Source of the DNA: Streptococcus cuniculi
GTDB lineage: Bacteria; Bacillota; Bacilli; Lactobacillales; Streptococcaceae
Direction of reading: 5' to 3'
Length of the DNA stretch: 64,000 nt
Assembly (NCBI RefSeq): GCF_001921845.1
Contig: NZ_MSJM01000008.1
Span: forward strand, 1 to 64,000
Positions 1 through 7,317 of this stretch are shown one piece after another. The notes beneath the pieces are model-generated. The model was not told where the DNA came from and ran no database searches. It saw nothing but the letters and a program-made list of their open reading frames with translations. The position numbers and the translations under genes were made by a program. Position 1 is the first letter of the stretch. Every line of letters starts with the position of its first letter.

Positions 1-174
1 GAAATACGATTTCTTCGTCCGTCTCCCTAATTTTCTGTCGATTTTTTAACGCTCTTATATCATGTTATTTGAATGCGAGCTAAAATCTCGGAAAATAGAC
101 GAGCCGTCCTAGAAATACGATTTCTTCATCCGTCTCCCTAATTTTCTGTCGATTTTTTAACGCTCTTATATCAT
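1..174. repeat. Two direct copies of a 63 bp repeat upstream of the first gene
   Basis: Positions 1-63 and 112-174 are almost identical (one difference seen, cgtccg versus catccg), with a period of 111 bp. The order of short blocks (ctaatttt, a T-run, a cgctcttatatcat tail, then gaatgcgagc) resembles the degenerate repeats between dnaK and dnaJ at 53.55-54.07 kb, so both may belong to one family. The second copy ends 23 bases before the start codon at 198. Confidence 0.75.
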
Positions 175-197
175 ACCTTAATTCGGAGGAAAAAGAT

Positions 198-1052
198 ATG
201 CCCGCCCATAAGAACATTTGGATTGCCTGTTGTCTGAACCTGGCCTTTGCTCTTCTTGAAGCAGTCTGTGGTCTCGTCTTTCATTCAAGTTTGATTCTGG
301 CTGATGCTGTCCATGACCTTGGCGATGCCCTAGCTATCGGTCTTTCAGCTGTGGTTGAGACCCATGCAAGAAAGAAAGCCGATACTCGCTACACCTTGGG
401 CTACAAACGCTACAGTTTATTAGGAGCGCTCCTTGTCTCTGGCATTCTCATTGTAGGCTCTATCCTAGTGAGCATTGAAAATATTCCCAAACTCTTTGCA
501 CCAGAAAAGGTAGACCACCAAGGCATGTTTTTCCTAGCGATTGCGGCGATTATTGTGAATCTTGTTGCCAAGGGGATTGTAGAAAAAGGGCATACCCAGC
601 ATGAAAAAATCCTCAGCCTGCATTTCCTAGAAGACATTTTGGGATGGTGCCTAGTCCTTGTGCTGGCTATTGTGTTCCGCTTTACAGACTGGTATATCCT
701 AGATCCTCTCTTCTCCCTTCTGATTGCTGGCTTTATCTTGTATAAGGCTCTTGGCCAATTCTGGGAGAATTTGGCTATCTGCCTAGAAGCAAGTCCCAAG
801 GAGGTGGATAGGGAAAAAATAGTGACAGAATTGTGTCAGATTGCAGCTGTAGAGGCAGTGTTGCAATTGCAAATCTGGACCTTGGACGGACGAGAACATT
901 GTGCCATGCTACATTTGCAGGTGGAAGAGCAGGAGCAGATGCCAGAAAGCAAGAAATTGGCCCGCTCTATCTTACACAGGTATGGAATTTATCAGATGAG
1001 CATTGAATGCGACAGCAGTATGGAGGAGCACCAAGCACATACGCAGTGGTGA
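198..1052 (+). CDS. Cation diffusion facilitator (CDF) family efflux transporter
   Basis: This 284-residue membrane protein belongs to the CDF family, which exports divalent metals such as zinc in exchange for protons. Two HxxxD metal-site motifs are visible, His39-Asp43 in the second membrane segment (DAVHDLGD) and His142-Asp146 (HFLED), and about six hydrophobic segments precede a short cytosolic tail of about 90 residues. The start is supported by an AGGAGG-like site (cggaggaaaaag) just upstream. The metal is not decided by the sequence; zinc is likely by family. The gene stands alone and is followed by a hairpin terminator. Confidence 0.88.
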   Translation: MPAHKNIWIACCLNLAFALLEAVCGLVFHSSLILADAVHDLGDALAIGLSAVVETHARKKADTRYTLGYKRYSLLGALLVSGILIVGSILVSIENIPKLFAPEKVDHQGMFFLAIAAIIVNLVAKGIVEKGHTQHEKILSLHFLEDILGWCLVLVLAIVFRFTDWYILDPLFSLLIAGFILYKALGQFWENLAICLEASPKEVDREKIVTELCQIAAVEAVLQLQIWTLDGREHCAMLHLQVEEQEQMPESKKLARSILHRYGIYQMSIECDSSMEEHQAHTQW

Positions 1053-1107
1053 GAAAAGCCTAGGGAGTAGCCTAGCCTTATCCTAATCCTTTCTCAATCC
1101 ACTCTAT

Positions 1108-1133
1108 AAATGTTGAGCTAAGTCTCAACATTT
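1108..1133 (+). terminator. Hairpin after the CDF gene
   Basis: A 10 bp perfect inverted repeat, AAATGTTGAG (1108-1117) and CTCAACATTT (1124-1133), lies 55 bases after the stop. There is no long T-run, so it may be a weak terminator. Confidence 0.55.
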
Positions 1134-1190
1134 CCGAAGCGAAGAGTAGCTGATGAGGCTCGCTCCGCTCGCCAAAATCGAAAAATCGAA

Positions 1191-1238
1191 TGGCAAGTCG
1201 AAAGTGACGATGTATCAAAGTTCATTCATTGGACTATA
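1191..1238. repeat. Right-hand fragment of the 106 bp MITE
   Basis: The sequence from ggcaagtcgaaagtgacg to ggactata matches the right end of the complete element at 49022-49127, with one change in the terminal repeat. The left half is missing. Confidence 0.7.
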
Positions 1239-1310
1239 ACTTGTTTAAATAGATCTTGGGTTGGTCTAGGTTCTGCGTCAATCTGCTACACCTATGAAAC
1301 GTAACGAGAT

Positions 1311-1338
1311 AAGGGAGTTTAATCCCACTCCCTTTTTA
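1311..1338 (-). terminator. Terminator-like hairpin at the end of the LOG gene
   Basis: The inverted repeat AAGGGAGT / ACTCCCTT flanks a short loop and is followed by a T-run on the plus strand. It overlaps the 3' end of the LOG gene on the minus strand and may stop transcription from both sides. Confidence 0.5.
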
Positions 1339-1908
1339 AGATTCTGATCGATATTCACGTGCTGCGGGCGGTTGATAGGTTGCGATAAATTGTTCCATTT
1401 CCTCCACATTATCCGAAAAAAGAGTCTTTTCACGATCTTCTTGAGTCAAAAATCCTGCGCTTACCATGGTATCAAAGAATTGTTCTAAGGCCTGATAGTA
1501 GCCTGCGATGTTAAAGAGAATGCAGGGCTTGTCGTTTTTTCCAATCCTTGCCCAGGAGATGACCTCGCTGATTTCTTCCAAGGTGCCAGGCCCTCCAGGC
1601 AGTGCGATAAAGACGTCCGCATACTGAATTAAAGCGAGCTTGCGTTCAGACATAGTCTCAACGGTATGGAGTTCTGATAGGCGGGGGTGAGCGAGCTCAC
1701 GTTCTTTGAGAAATTCTGGAATGATGCCAATCACCCGTCCACCGTGTGCCAGAACCGTATCAGCAACCAAACCCATAAGACCCGTATTACCACCGCCATA
1801 GACCAGAGTATGTCCCCGTTCTCCAATCCACTTCCCAAGGGCAATCGTTCCCTCTTGGTAGATAGGGTCCTGCCCCAAACTTGCTCCACAATAAACCGTT
1901 ACTTTCAT
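1336..1908 (-). CDS. LOG family protein (TIGR00730), probable nucleotide 5'-monophosphate phosphoribohydrolase
   Basis: A 190-residue Rossmann-type protein of the LOG family. Members release the base from nucleoside monophosphates (the plant relatives activate cytokinins); the bacterial role is mostly unclear. The signature PGGPGTLEE is at residues 104-112 and the nucleotide-binding GGGNTG at 38-43, with Arg89 in the conserved SERK. The length is normal for the family. Its start overlaps the stop of the upstream MazG-like gene by four bases, so the two are translationally coupled. The pairing suggests nucleotide clean-up, which is inference. Confidence 0.88.
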   Translation of the reverse strand: MKVTVYCGASLGQDPIYQEGTIALGKWIGERGHTLVYGGGNTGLMGLVADTVLAHGGRVIGIIPEFLKERELAHPRLSELHTVETMSERKLALIQYADVFIALPGGPGTLEEISEVISWARIGKNDKPCILFNIAGYYQALEQFFDTMVSAGFLTQEDREKTLFSDNVEEMEQFIATYQPPAAREYRSES

Positions 1909-2225
1909 TGTCCCTTAAACCTTTCTTCTAATTTTTCCTTGTGACTGGTCATGATGTCTTCAAGCGAAATCTGGTAGGTATCCGCGATGATAAAGAGGTT
2001 GTCCAGAACATCGCCTAACTCCTCACGAATGTGGCCGAGATTTTCTTCCTGATTGCTGATGGGTTCATCTGGCCGATCACGCCCAATCTCCATTTTCCGA
2101 ATAGCCTGCGCCAACTCTCCCACTTCCTCGCAGAGAAAATTAGTCCGAATAAAGGGATTGTAGGCGTACCAATTGCGCTCCTTGTAAAACTTGCTGACCC
2201 AATCCTGATATTCCCGAATGTCCAT
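1905..2225 (-). CDS. MazG-like nucleotide pyrophosphohydrolase
   Basis: A small all-alpha NTP-PPase of 106 residues. The metal-binding EExxE...ExxD pattern of the MazG superfamily is visible as EEVGE (33-37) and EELGD (68-72). Such enzymes hydrolyse non-canonical or excess nucleoside triphosphates to monophosphates. It is the first gene of a two-gene minus-strand operon with the LOG protein, whose substrate would be a nucleoside monophosphate, so the two could act in series. The start at 2225 has a GGAGGC site just upstream. Confidence 0.85.
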   Translation of the reverse strand: MDIREYQDWVSKFYKERNWYAYNPFIRTNFLCEEVGELAQAIRKMEIGRDRPDEPISNQEENLGHIREELGDVLDNLFIIADTYQISLEDIMTSHKEKLEERFKGQ

Positions 2226-2330
2226 TTTTGCCTCCTAACGATAGTTGCTAGTATTATAGCACGAGTGGATAAGAATAGCGAGTGAGAAGAGATGGTTATC
2301 TATGTGTTTTATAGGACCCCGGCCTTGAAA

Positions 2331-2543
2331 TATAGTCTTTTGAATGAGCTTTGATACATCGTCACTTTCGGCTTGCCGTACTCCTAGTCAATGAAAATCA
2401 AGAGCAGACTAGGCGATGCCGATGCAGATAGAACTGAAGTTCATCAAACCAAGTCAACAAGGTCTGCTTTGGATTTTCGAAGAGTATCAAGTACTGCCTG
2501 CGTCTTTCGGTTCCTTGTCTGAAAGTTCATTCATTTGACTATA
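2331..2543 (-). repeat. MITE copy (minus orientation) interrupted by a BOX-like element
   Basis: Both ends of the 106 bp MITE are present: tatagtc at 2331 and gactata ending at 2543. The internal gtcactttcggcttgccgtac and tgcctgcgtc...ccttgtctgaaag blocks match the intact copy at 49022-49127 read on the other strand. The middle is opened by about 105 bp of unrelated repeat. Confidence 0.75.
2381..2487. repeat. BOX-like element nested in the MITE
   Basis: The block begins ctcctagtcaatgaaaatc and ends gattttcgaagag, and is flanked by TA on both sides. These end sequences resemble pneumococcal BOX elements as I remember them. Its position between the two halves of the MITE shows that it arrived after the MITE. 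Confidence 0.6.
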
Positions 2544-2544
2544 G

Positions 2545-2573
2545 TTGACAAATTACAGGATTAATGCCATAAT
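2545..2573 (+). promoter_or_regulatory. Promoter of the antisense (antitoxin) RNA
   Basis: A consensus -35 TTGACA (2545-2550) is followed after 17 bp by CATAAT (2568-2573). It fires towards the toxin gene and starts a short transcript that ends at the shared hairpin. The -35 begins two bases after the MITE's right end. Confidence 0.75.
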
Positions 2574-2578
2574 AAGGT

Positions 2579-2642
2579 TACTGAGGTACGTTCATAGCAA
2601 CGCCAAAGCCCATAGGTATCGTTACTACCTACGGGCTTTTTA
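2579..2642 (+). ncRNA. Probable RNAII-type antitoxin RNA of an Fst/par type I system
   Basis: The predicted transcript of about 65 nt runs from the promoter at 2545-2573 to the hairpin at 2605-2640. Its 5' part (2582-2604, ctgaggtacgttcatagcaacgcc) is a direct repeat of the DNA over the toxin ribosome binding site and start codon (2759-2784, ctgaggttacgtccatg...caacacc). The RNA is therefore nearly complementary to the toxin mRNA at exactly the translation start, as well as across the shared terminator. This is the arrangement known from the pAD1 par locus. Ends are inferred. Confidence 0.75.
2605..2641. terminator. Bidirectional terminator shared by toxin mRNA and antitoxin RNA
   Basis: The stem is AAAGCCCATAGGTA paired with TACCTACGGGCTTT, with a seven-base loop and a T-run. 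Convergent transcripts of the toxin (minus) and antitoxin (plus) both end here and so share complementary 3' hairpins. Confidence 0.85.
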
Positions 2643-2671
2643 GATGAACGGGCGTTTTTAGGCTGACAACA

Positions 2672-2773
2672 CTAGTTGTCCTTGCTATCCAGCCATTTGC
2701 AGATGAAATAGAGCAATATACCGGATATTATATCTGCTATGATAGCAAGTAAGACGTCTGAGGTTACGTCCAT
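2672..2773 (-). CDS. Fst-family type I toxin, 33 residues
   Basis: This is a short membrane peptide of the Fst/Ldr-like toxin family; such peptides insert in the inner membrane and stop growth when free of antisense control. Translation of the minus strand gives MDVTSDVLLAIIADI, then ISGILLYFICKWLDSKDN. The hydrophobic core, the near-terminal W-L-D and the charged Asn-ended tail follow the family pattern. A strong site (GGAGG) lies nine bases before the ATG. The mRNA promoter is an extended -10 (TGGTATAAT) at 2829-2837, and the 3' end is the shared hairpin at 2605-2641. The gene is chromosomal and next to a MITE. Confidence 0.88.
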   Translation of the reverse strand: MDVTSDVLLAIIADIISGILLYFICKWLDSKDN

Positions 2774-2828
2774 GTGCAACACCTCCTTTCCAGCAACAGG
2801 ACTGCTCAAGGTTAAGCATTGCTTAAGT

Positions 2829-2837
2829 ATTATACCA
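2829..2837 (-). promoter_or_regulatory. Extended -10 promoter of the toxin mRNA
   Basis: On the minus strand the sequence reads TGGTATAAT, an extended -10. No good -35 is seen. The transcript would have a leader of about 50 nt containing an inverted repeat (taagca/tgctta, 2813-2826) that could hide the ribosome binding site. Confidence 0.6.
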
Positions 2838-3057
2838 TGAACAGATAGTAAGAGTAAGGGGGTGGCTATTCAGCAACGCGAACATTAGGAGCCGATTATT
2901 CATGTACACAGCTAAAAAACTATGGTAAAATACGAATAGAAAGGATGTCAAGAAGCTATTTATCCTTTCTTAGAGTTATGGTTGGAGACTGATCCAGCTT
3001 AGGATAATACTGGCCAAGAATATCTCAAGCAGGGTCGCGCGATTGAGTGGAATAAAA

Positions 3058-3714
3058 ATGAACAAGAATGAGCAAATTTTATGGAAGATTTTCCAAGCAT
3101 TAGATTGTTTTTTTGATCCGTTGGGATGGTATCCTGGTGATAGTCCGATAGAAAAAGTTATCGGCATGATTTTAGTTCAAAACACTAGCTTTACGACCGT
3201 CCGCTACTCGATTGACAATCTAAAAGACTGTCTTTCCATTGAGGCCATGCTTCATTTACCACTAGAAGAGTTGCAGGAAAAAATCAATCCAAGTGGTTTT
3301 TATGTCCAAAAGAGCCTTGCGATACGGGAAGTCTTGACTTTGATAGACTCCTATGGTGGCTTTGAGGAGATAAAGAATGTGCATCCAGCATCATTTCGAA
3401 ACAGGCTTGTATCCATTAAAGGAATTGGCAATGAAACCGCAGATGTCATCTTGTTATATCTAGCACAGGATAAACGGTTTATTTCTGATGCCTACGCTAG
3501 AAGAATACTGGGGCGTTGTCTCGGCATGGAGTTCAAGCATTACAATGACATGCCACAGATTAGGGAGTATTATATAAAAAGGCTATCCATCGGTCAATTG
3601 CAGCAATTTCATGCGATGATTGATGAATTGGGCGGAAGGATTTGTAGGAAAAAGCCTAGGTGTTCCTTGTGTCCGTTGAAAGCAGATTGCTTGTTTCATA
3701 ATGTAGGTGGTTGA
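3058..3714 (+). CDS. HhH-GPD base-excision glycosylase, endonuclease III-like (MagIII-like active site)
   Basis: A 218-residue HhH-GPD DNA glycosylase. The hairpin-helix-hairpin reads KGIGNETAD (121-129) and the catalytic Asp is Asp144. The Lys that endonuclease III uses for strand cleavage is Glu126 here, which suggests a monofunctional glycosylase, as in MagIII-type 3-methyladenine glycosylases. A 4Fe-4S motif is present as Cys196, 202, 205 and 211, with spacing x5-x2-x5 rather than the usual x6-x2-x5. ATG at 3058 was preferred to TTG at 3043; neither has a strong ribosome site. The gene ends three bases before an AAG-family glycosylase, so the operon looks devoted to alkylation repair. Confidence 0.8.
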   Translation: MNKNEQILWKIFQALDCFFDPLGWYPGDSPIEKVIGMILVQNTSFTTVRYSIDNLKDCLSIEAMLHLPLEELQEKINPSGFYVQKSLAIREVLTLIDSYGGFEEIKNVHPASFRNRLVSIKGIGNETADVILLYLAQDKRFISDAYARRILGRCLGMEFKHYNDMPQIREYYIKRLSIGQLQQFHAMIDELGGRICRKKPRCSLCPLKADCLFHNVGG

Positions 3715-3717
3715 TAT

Positions 3718-4290
3718 ATGGAAAATCAGTTTGAATATCTAATGGCGCATGATACGATTGCTACAGCAAAAGCATTACTTGGGATGGAGTTGTATGTAGG
3801 CGAGTGTTTCATTGGTAGAATTGTAGAGACAGAGGCCTATGTAGGAGTAAAGGACAGTGCTTCGCACAGCGCAGGAGGTAGGCGGACCAAGAAAAATGAA
3901 TCCATGTATCTGGAGGCCGGGCATTGGTATGTATATCAAGTTCATGGGCATAACATGCTAAATTTGGTGACAAAAGAAAGAGATGTGCCAGAGGCAGTAT
4001 TGATTCGTGCCTTAGAAGTGGACGGCGATATTCCCCAAGCCAACGGCCCTGGAAAATTAACTCGCCGCGCCAATATCACCAAGGTCTTTGATGGTCAGCC
4101 CATCGATCAATGTGACTTGTATCTCAAAGCGGGCGCAACGCCCGTGCACATTGAGCAGCGCGCTCGAATCGGGGTAACATGCACAGATAAGTGGAGAGAA
4201 GCACCGCTTTGCTTTTATGTTCGAGGTAATCGACATGTTTCGAAAATAAAGAAAAAAGGCTTGCTGCCAGACGAAGAGACCTGGCGGTGA
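3718..4290 (+). CDS. DNA-3-methyladenine glycosylase, AAG/MPG family
   Basis: A 190-residue enzyme that flips out and removes alkylated or deaminated purines. The family hallmarks are visible: the catalytic Glu in IVETEAY (about 38-44), the SHS motif, YVYQVHGHNMLN (about 74-85) and the NGPGKLTRR block near 114-122. The length is normal. It follows the HhH-GPD gene at once, and the two probably form one transcript started by a TGGTAAAAT promoter near 2924. Stop and downstream hairpin are shared with the convergent XRE gene. Confidence 0.9.
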   Translation: MENQFEYLMAHDTIATAKALLGMELYVGECFIGRIVETEAYVGVKDSASHSAGGRRTKKNESMYLEAGHWYVYQVHGHNMLNLVTKERDVPEAVLIRALEVDGDIPQANGPGKLTRRANITKVFDGQPIDQCDLYLKAGATPVHIEQRARIGVTCTDKWREAPLCFYVRGNRHVSKIKKKGLLPDEETWR

Positions 4291-4354
4291 GGAGAAGAAA
4301 AATGGCTCTTTCATGTAGTCATCGGAAGGTGAAGAGAGTTTTTAGATAAAAAAG

Positions 4355-4379
4355 ACCGCTAGGATAATATCTTAGCGGT
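4355..4379. terminator. Bidirectional terminator
   Basis: The stem ACCGCTA / TAGCGGT, with extra pairing GATA/TATC inside, lies between convergent genes and has an A-run on the left and T-rich sequence on the right. It overlaps the last codons of the XRE gene. Confidence 0.75.
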
Positions 4380-4719
4380 TTGGTTTATCTTTGACAGTTT
4401 TTATTAGGAGCTGAAAGGCTTCTAGAAGTTGTTCTTGACTTGCTTTGGGTAATTCAGCAAGTTGGTCAGCTAATGTTTCTAATTGGGGATTTTGAGGGGT
4501 AACACGGCTTTCAAATAGAACTGAAGGTGCAGTATCTAAAGCTGTTAAGATTTTCTCAAGTGTATCAATTTTGATATTTGATCCCTTGGTTTCAAGGTTT
4601 GAAATATAGTCAATACCAACGCCGGCTCTTTCGCTTAACTGTTGTTGACTTAGACCTTGTTCTTTGCGAATTAGGCGAATTCTACGTCCTATATAATTTT
4701 GTAATTGGATTGATTTCAT
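4372..4719 (-). CDS. XRE-family transcriptional regulator
   Basis: A 115-residue protein with an N-terminal helix-turn-helix (IRKEQGLSQQQLSERAGVGIDYISNLETKG, about 14-43) and a C-terminal helical tail of unknown role. The start at 4719 is chosen because GAGGTG lies five bases upstream; an ATG four codons earlier overlaps that site. It is divergent from a lipoprotein gene about 165 bases away and may control it, which is inference. Confidence 0.85.
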   Translation of the reverse strand: MKSIQLQNYIGRRIRLIRKEQGLSQQQLSERAGVGIDYISNLETKGSNIKIDTLEKILTALDTAPSVLFESRVTPQNPQLETLADQLAELPKASQEQLLEAFQLLIKTVKDKPNR

Positions 4720-4886
4720 GTAACACCTCATCTATAAATCAATGATACAGGTATTTAAACTATAAAATAACCATGTTTTAAGCAAAAAAATACAAAAAAT
4801 TAGTCCATAAACAAAATTTTGTGGTAAAATAGTCTATAAAAGGGAGAGTATGATGGTATTCTCTCAAATAAAAAAAGGAGTTTAAT

Positions 4887-5987
4887 ATGAAAACAAGGCG
4901 GTGGATTACTCTACTTACTACTGGAATTTTAGCAACTACTTTGTTAATAGCTTGCTCACCTAAACAAGAGTCGGCAGAACAGCCATCTATGGATTCATCA
5001 TCAGAAGTCTCAATTTCAACTAGCGAATCATCTTCAGATACAGAGCAATCTAGTTTCAATGCTGATGATTACCTAACGATTGATACTAGTAAAATTACTG
5101 ATTTTGAGTTATCACCAATGGTTAAGAGTGCAGTTGGAACGTATTCGGGGGTAGTTGCTAATAGCTGGTCAACGAAAGAATATCAAGTTAAAATCAACGA
5201 AGATGGGACTTATTTTATGCTTTCTCGTGAACTTTTTCCACGAGATGAAGAGACTATCCTTCCCAAGGCAGATCCTAGACCGTATCTAGATAGTTCAAAT
5301 AGACAACAGTCAAAGCAACTTGAAACTACAATTGATGGGAAGTTGTATGAATTTAGTGATTTTCACTTTACTCGTGGTGTGCTAGTTGAGAAGTATGGGC
5401 AATTGTATTTCGCTCCCTTAAATGATCAAGATATTTTTCCTTATCTTGATCAAAACGGTAACCTTGATTTTGTCAAAGGGATTCTAGTTAGTACTCTCAG
5501 TTATGGGACCTATGATCGCGTTATAGATACAACTTCAGATTATGAAATATTTTTGACAAAGACATTTGATTACTCTAAAACACTACCTGATCCTTCTCCA
5601 TATTTTGTCATTGATTCTGGAAAGTTGACAATAGACAAAGTTGAAGTACCTAAATCATCAAATGTAGATTCTTTCTTAACAACAAACTTAAATAATAGTT
5701 TTGCTAAAGAAAAAATCTTGAAACAAATTGAGAGTGCTAATGATGTTTTGCAATTTGCAAGAAGTAAAGTACCTATCGACACCTACACGATTAAAGCATT
5801 GAGTGATTTTTCAGATGTCTACACTAGTGATAATCAACGGATTAATGCTAAATATGCTGTTACACTTAAGGATGAGAAGCATACGCTTACAGCGTATGAT
5901 GAAACAGAAATTTATGTCTATTATGAAGGAACAATCTATTACGGTAAGGAATTAAATGGAAAATTTGTTCTTGATGGAGCAATTTAA
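4887..5987 (+). CDS. Surface lipoprotein of unknown function
   Basis: A 366-residue secreted protein with a lipoprotein signal peptide (MKTRRW..., lipobox LLIAC, Cys23), a Ser/Glu-rich linker (about 25-55), and a globular part with a GTYSGVVANSW...EYQVKINEDGTYF segment of the kind seen in streptococcal DUF6287-type proteins. I do not recognise a function. The ribosome site AAAAGGAG is well placed. The gene is AT-rich and forms a small unit with the next membrane-protein gene (36-base gap). Confidence 0.75.
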   Translation: MKTRRWITLLTTGILATTLLIACSPKQESAEQPSMDSSSEVSISTSESSSDTEQSSFNADDYLTIDTSKITDFELSPMVKSAVGTYSGVVANSWSTKEYQVKINEDGTYFMLSRELFPRDEETILPKADPRPYLDSSNRQQSKQLETTIDGKLYEFSDFHFTRGVLVEKYGQLYFAPLNDQDIFPYLDQNGNLDFVKGILVSTLSYGTYDRVIDTTSDYEIFLTKTFDYSKTLPDPSPYFVIDSGKLTIDKVEVPKSSNVDSFLTTNLNNSFAKEKILKQIESANDVLQFARSKVPIDTYTIKALSDFSDVYTSDNQRINAKYAVTLKDEKHTLTAYDETEIYVYYEGTIYYGKELNGKFVLDGAI

Positions 5988-6023
5988 AATAAAAATAAAT
6001 AAAATAGAAGAGGAAAATATAAA

Positions 6024-6578
6024 ATGCAAGTTACTAAAGAAATTGAAAAGTTATTCGCTGTATCAGTGGCAACGCCTTGGATTAAAGGAAAAATGGATGT
6101 TGATGCGCATAATGTCATGATTGATATTCCAAATACAGTATTATTTGGTCTTGTACCTGCTGGTCGTCGTAAGCACACAACACCATTGGGGAATGTTTCC
6201 AATGTTTATACAAGTAGTTCTTACAAATTGGGGCGTATGTTAGGAGGTTTAGTTCTTTGTTTGCTAGGTTTTAGTATGTTTGGAGAAAGTTTTTTAGGTG
6301 GTCTAATTATTTTGGCTATCGGTGGTTTGGTTATTGCTTCAGGTATTATTACCGTTTTTCGTTATGAAAATAATGGGCGTTCCGTTACAATTCCGCTACC
6401 ATTCTTTGAAGCACATCATGCTCAAGATTTCGCTGATAAGGTTATCGCACAAATTAACAAATATAATGATGATCGAAATGTTTTTATTAACAATCAATTA
6501 AGCGCTCAACTGATTAATAACCAAAACGTTCAATCTACTCAACAAATTATAGAGGCGCTTAAAAATAAGGATAGTTAA
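6024..6578 (+). CDS. Small membrane protein of unknown function
   Basis: A 184-residue protein with an N-terminal soluble part (about 1-70), two adjacent hydrophobic segments (about 73-90 and 93-112), and a soluble C-terminal part rich in Asn and Gln. The layout (beta-rich segment before and after a membrane hairpin, FRYENNGRSVTIPL) recalls bacterial PH-like membrane proteins, but I cannot assign it. It follows the lipoprotein gene and ends before a strong terminator. Confidence 0.65.
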   Translation: MQVTKEIEKLFAVSVATPWIKGKMDVDAHNVMIDIPNTVLFGLVPAGRRKHTTPLGNVSNVYTSSSYKLGRMLGGLVLCLLGFSMFGESFLGGLIILAIGGLVIASGIITVFRYENNGRSVTIPLPFFEAHHAQDFADKVIAQINKYNDDRNVFINNQLSAQLINNQNVQSTQQIIEALKNKDS

Positions 6579-6610
6579 TTGACACATCTTTTTATAGTTA
6601 ATTATAAGAA

Positions 6611-6639
6611 AAAACTCTAGCCGTGAAAGCTAGAGTTTT
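6611..6639 (+). terminator. Rho-independent terminator
   Basis: The stem AAAACTCTAGC / GCTAGAGTTTT (11 bp) with a seven-base loop and T-rich tail closes the lipoprotein/membrane protein unit. Confidence 0.9.
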
Positions 6640-6680
6640 GCTTTTGAATATAGTTTTTTTATTTCACAAAAAAGTAGTCA

Positions 6681-6714
6681 AAAAGCCTTTGAAACGTTGA
6701 TTTCATAGGCTTTT
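6681..6714 (-). terminator. Terminator of the rpmF-rpmG operon
   Basis: AAAAGCCTTTGAAA pairs with TTTCATAGGCTTTT around a six-base loop, just after rpmG on the minus strand. Confidence 0.85.
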
Positions 6715-6725
6715 GGTTTACTCAA

Positions 6726-6875
6726 TTATTTAACTTCAGTAAAAATCACGTGTTTACGCAATTTTGGTGAGTATTTTTTCAATTGAAGACGGTCTGGAGT
6801 GTTACGTTTGTTTTTAGAAGTAAGGTACAAGCGTTCACCAGATTCTTTGTGTTCAAGTGTAATGTTTACGCGCAT
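6726..6875 (-). CDS. rpmG: 50S ribosomal protein L33
   Basis: A 49-residue ribosomal protein ([20 protein letters not shown], ending KHVIFTEVK). It has no Cys pairs, so it is the zinc-independent (C-minus) form, which many Firmicutes keep beside a zinc-binding paralog. It lies 15 bases after rpmF, with GGGAGATACC as ribosome site. It is the last gene of a two-gene operon. Confidence 0.95.
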   Translation of the reverse strand: MRVNITLEHKESGERLYLTSKNKRNTPDRLQLKKYSPKLRKHVIFTEVK

Positions 6876-6890
6876 GGTATCTCCCTTCTA

Positions 6891-7073
6891 TTATTCAGCT
6901 GCAGCAGCTTTAGCGATTTTACGTCCTTTGTAGTATCCTTTCAAAGATACACGGTGAGAACGTGAGTAATCTCCAGTAGTTTCGTCAAATTTCACAGTTG
7001 GAGCTGTCAATTTGTAGTGTGTGCGACGTTTGTTTTTCTTCGCTTTTGATGTGCGACGTGCAGGTACTGCCAT
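6891..7073 (-). CDS. rpmF: 50S ribosomal protein L32
   Basis: A 60-residue ribosomal protein with the typical N-terminus [20 protein letters not shown]. It lacks the CxxC zinc ribbon and so is the C-minus form, matching the L33 next door. The start has GGAGGATAGAAAGAA upstream. A long leader lies before it. Confidence 0.95.
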   Translation of the reverse strand: MAVPARRTSKAKKNKRRTHYKLTAPTVKFDETTGDYSRSHRVSLKGYYKGRKIAKAAAAE

Positions 7074-7094
7074 TTCTTTCTATCCTCCGTTATA

Positions 7095-7290
7095 AGTGGT
7101 ACGAGCATAGCTCGTTTCGTTTCATAGTCCGTCTATTTTCACTTATTACGTCGTTCATGCACCTTGCCTAACTCCAGTTATGCCTGCGATACATTGCCTA
7201 GTGCTAAATGAAAATAGAAAGACTATCCTATTCATTTGGCTTTTGCCAACTGTACTAGAATATCATATTTCTTTTGTAAAGTAAAGTTAC
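7095..7290 (-). promoter_or_regulatory. Leader and likely promoter of rpmF
   Basis: On the minus strand a TTTACT-17-TATTCT pair lies near 7253-7281, giving a leader of about 170 nt. The leader contains a block (7163-7202, ttgcctaactccagttatgcctgc...ttgcctag) that recurs between grpE and dnaK at 50933-50969. The block may be a mobile repeat rather than a regulator. Confidence 0.4.
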
Positions 7291-7317
7291 TTGACAGATT
7301 TTTTTCAAAAAAATCGT

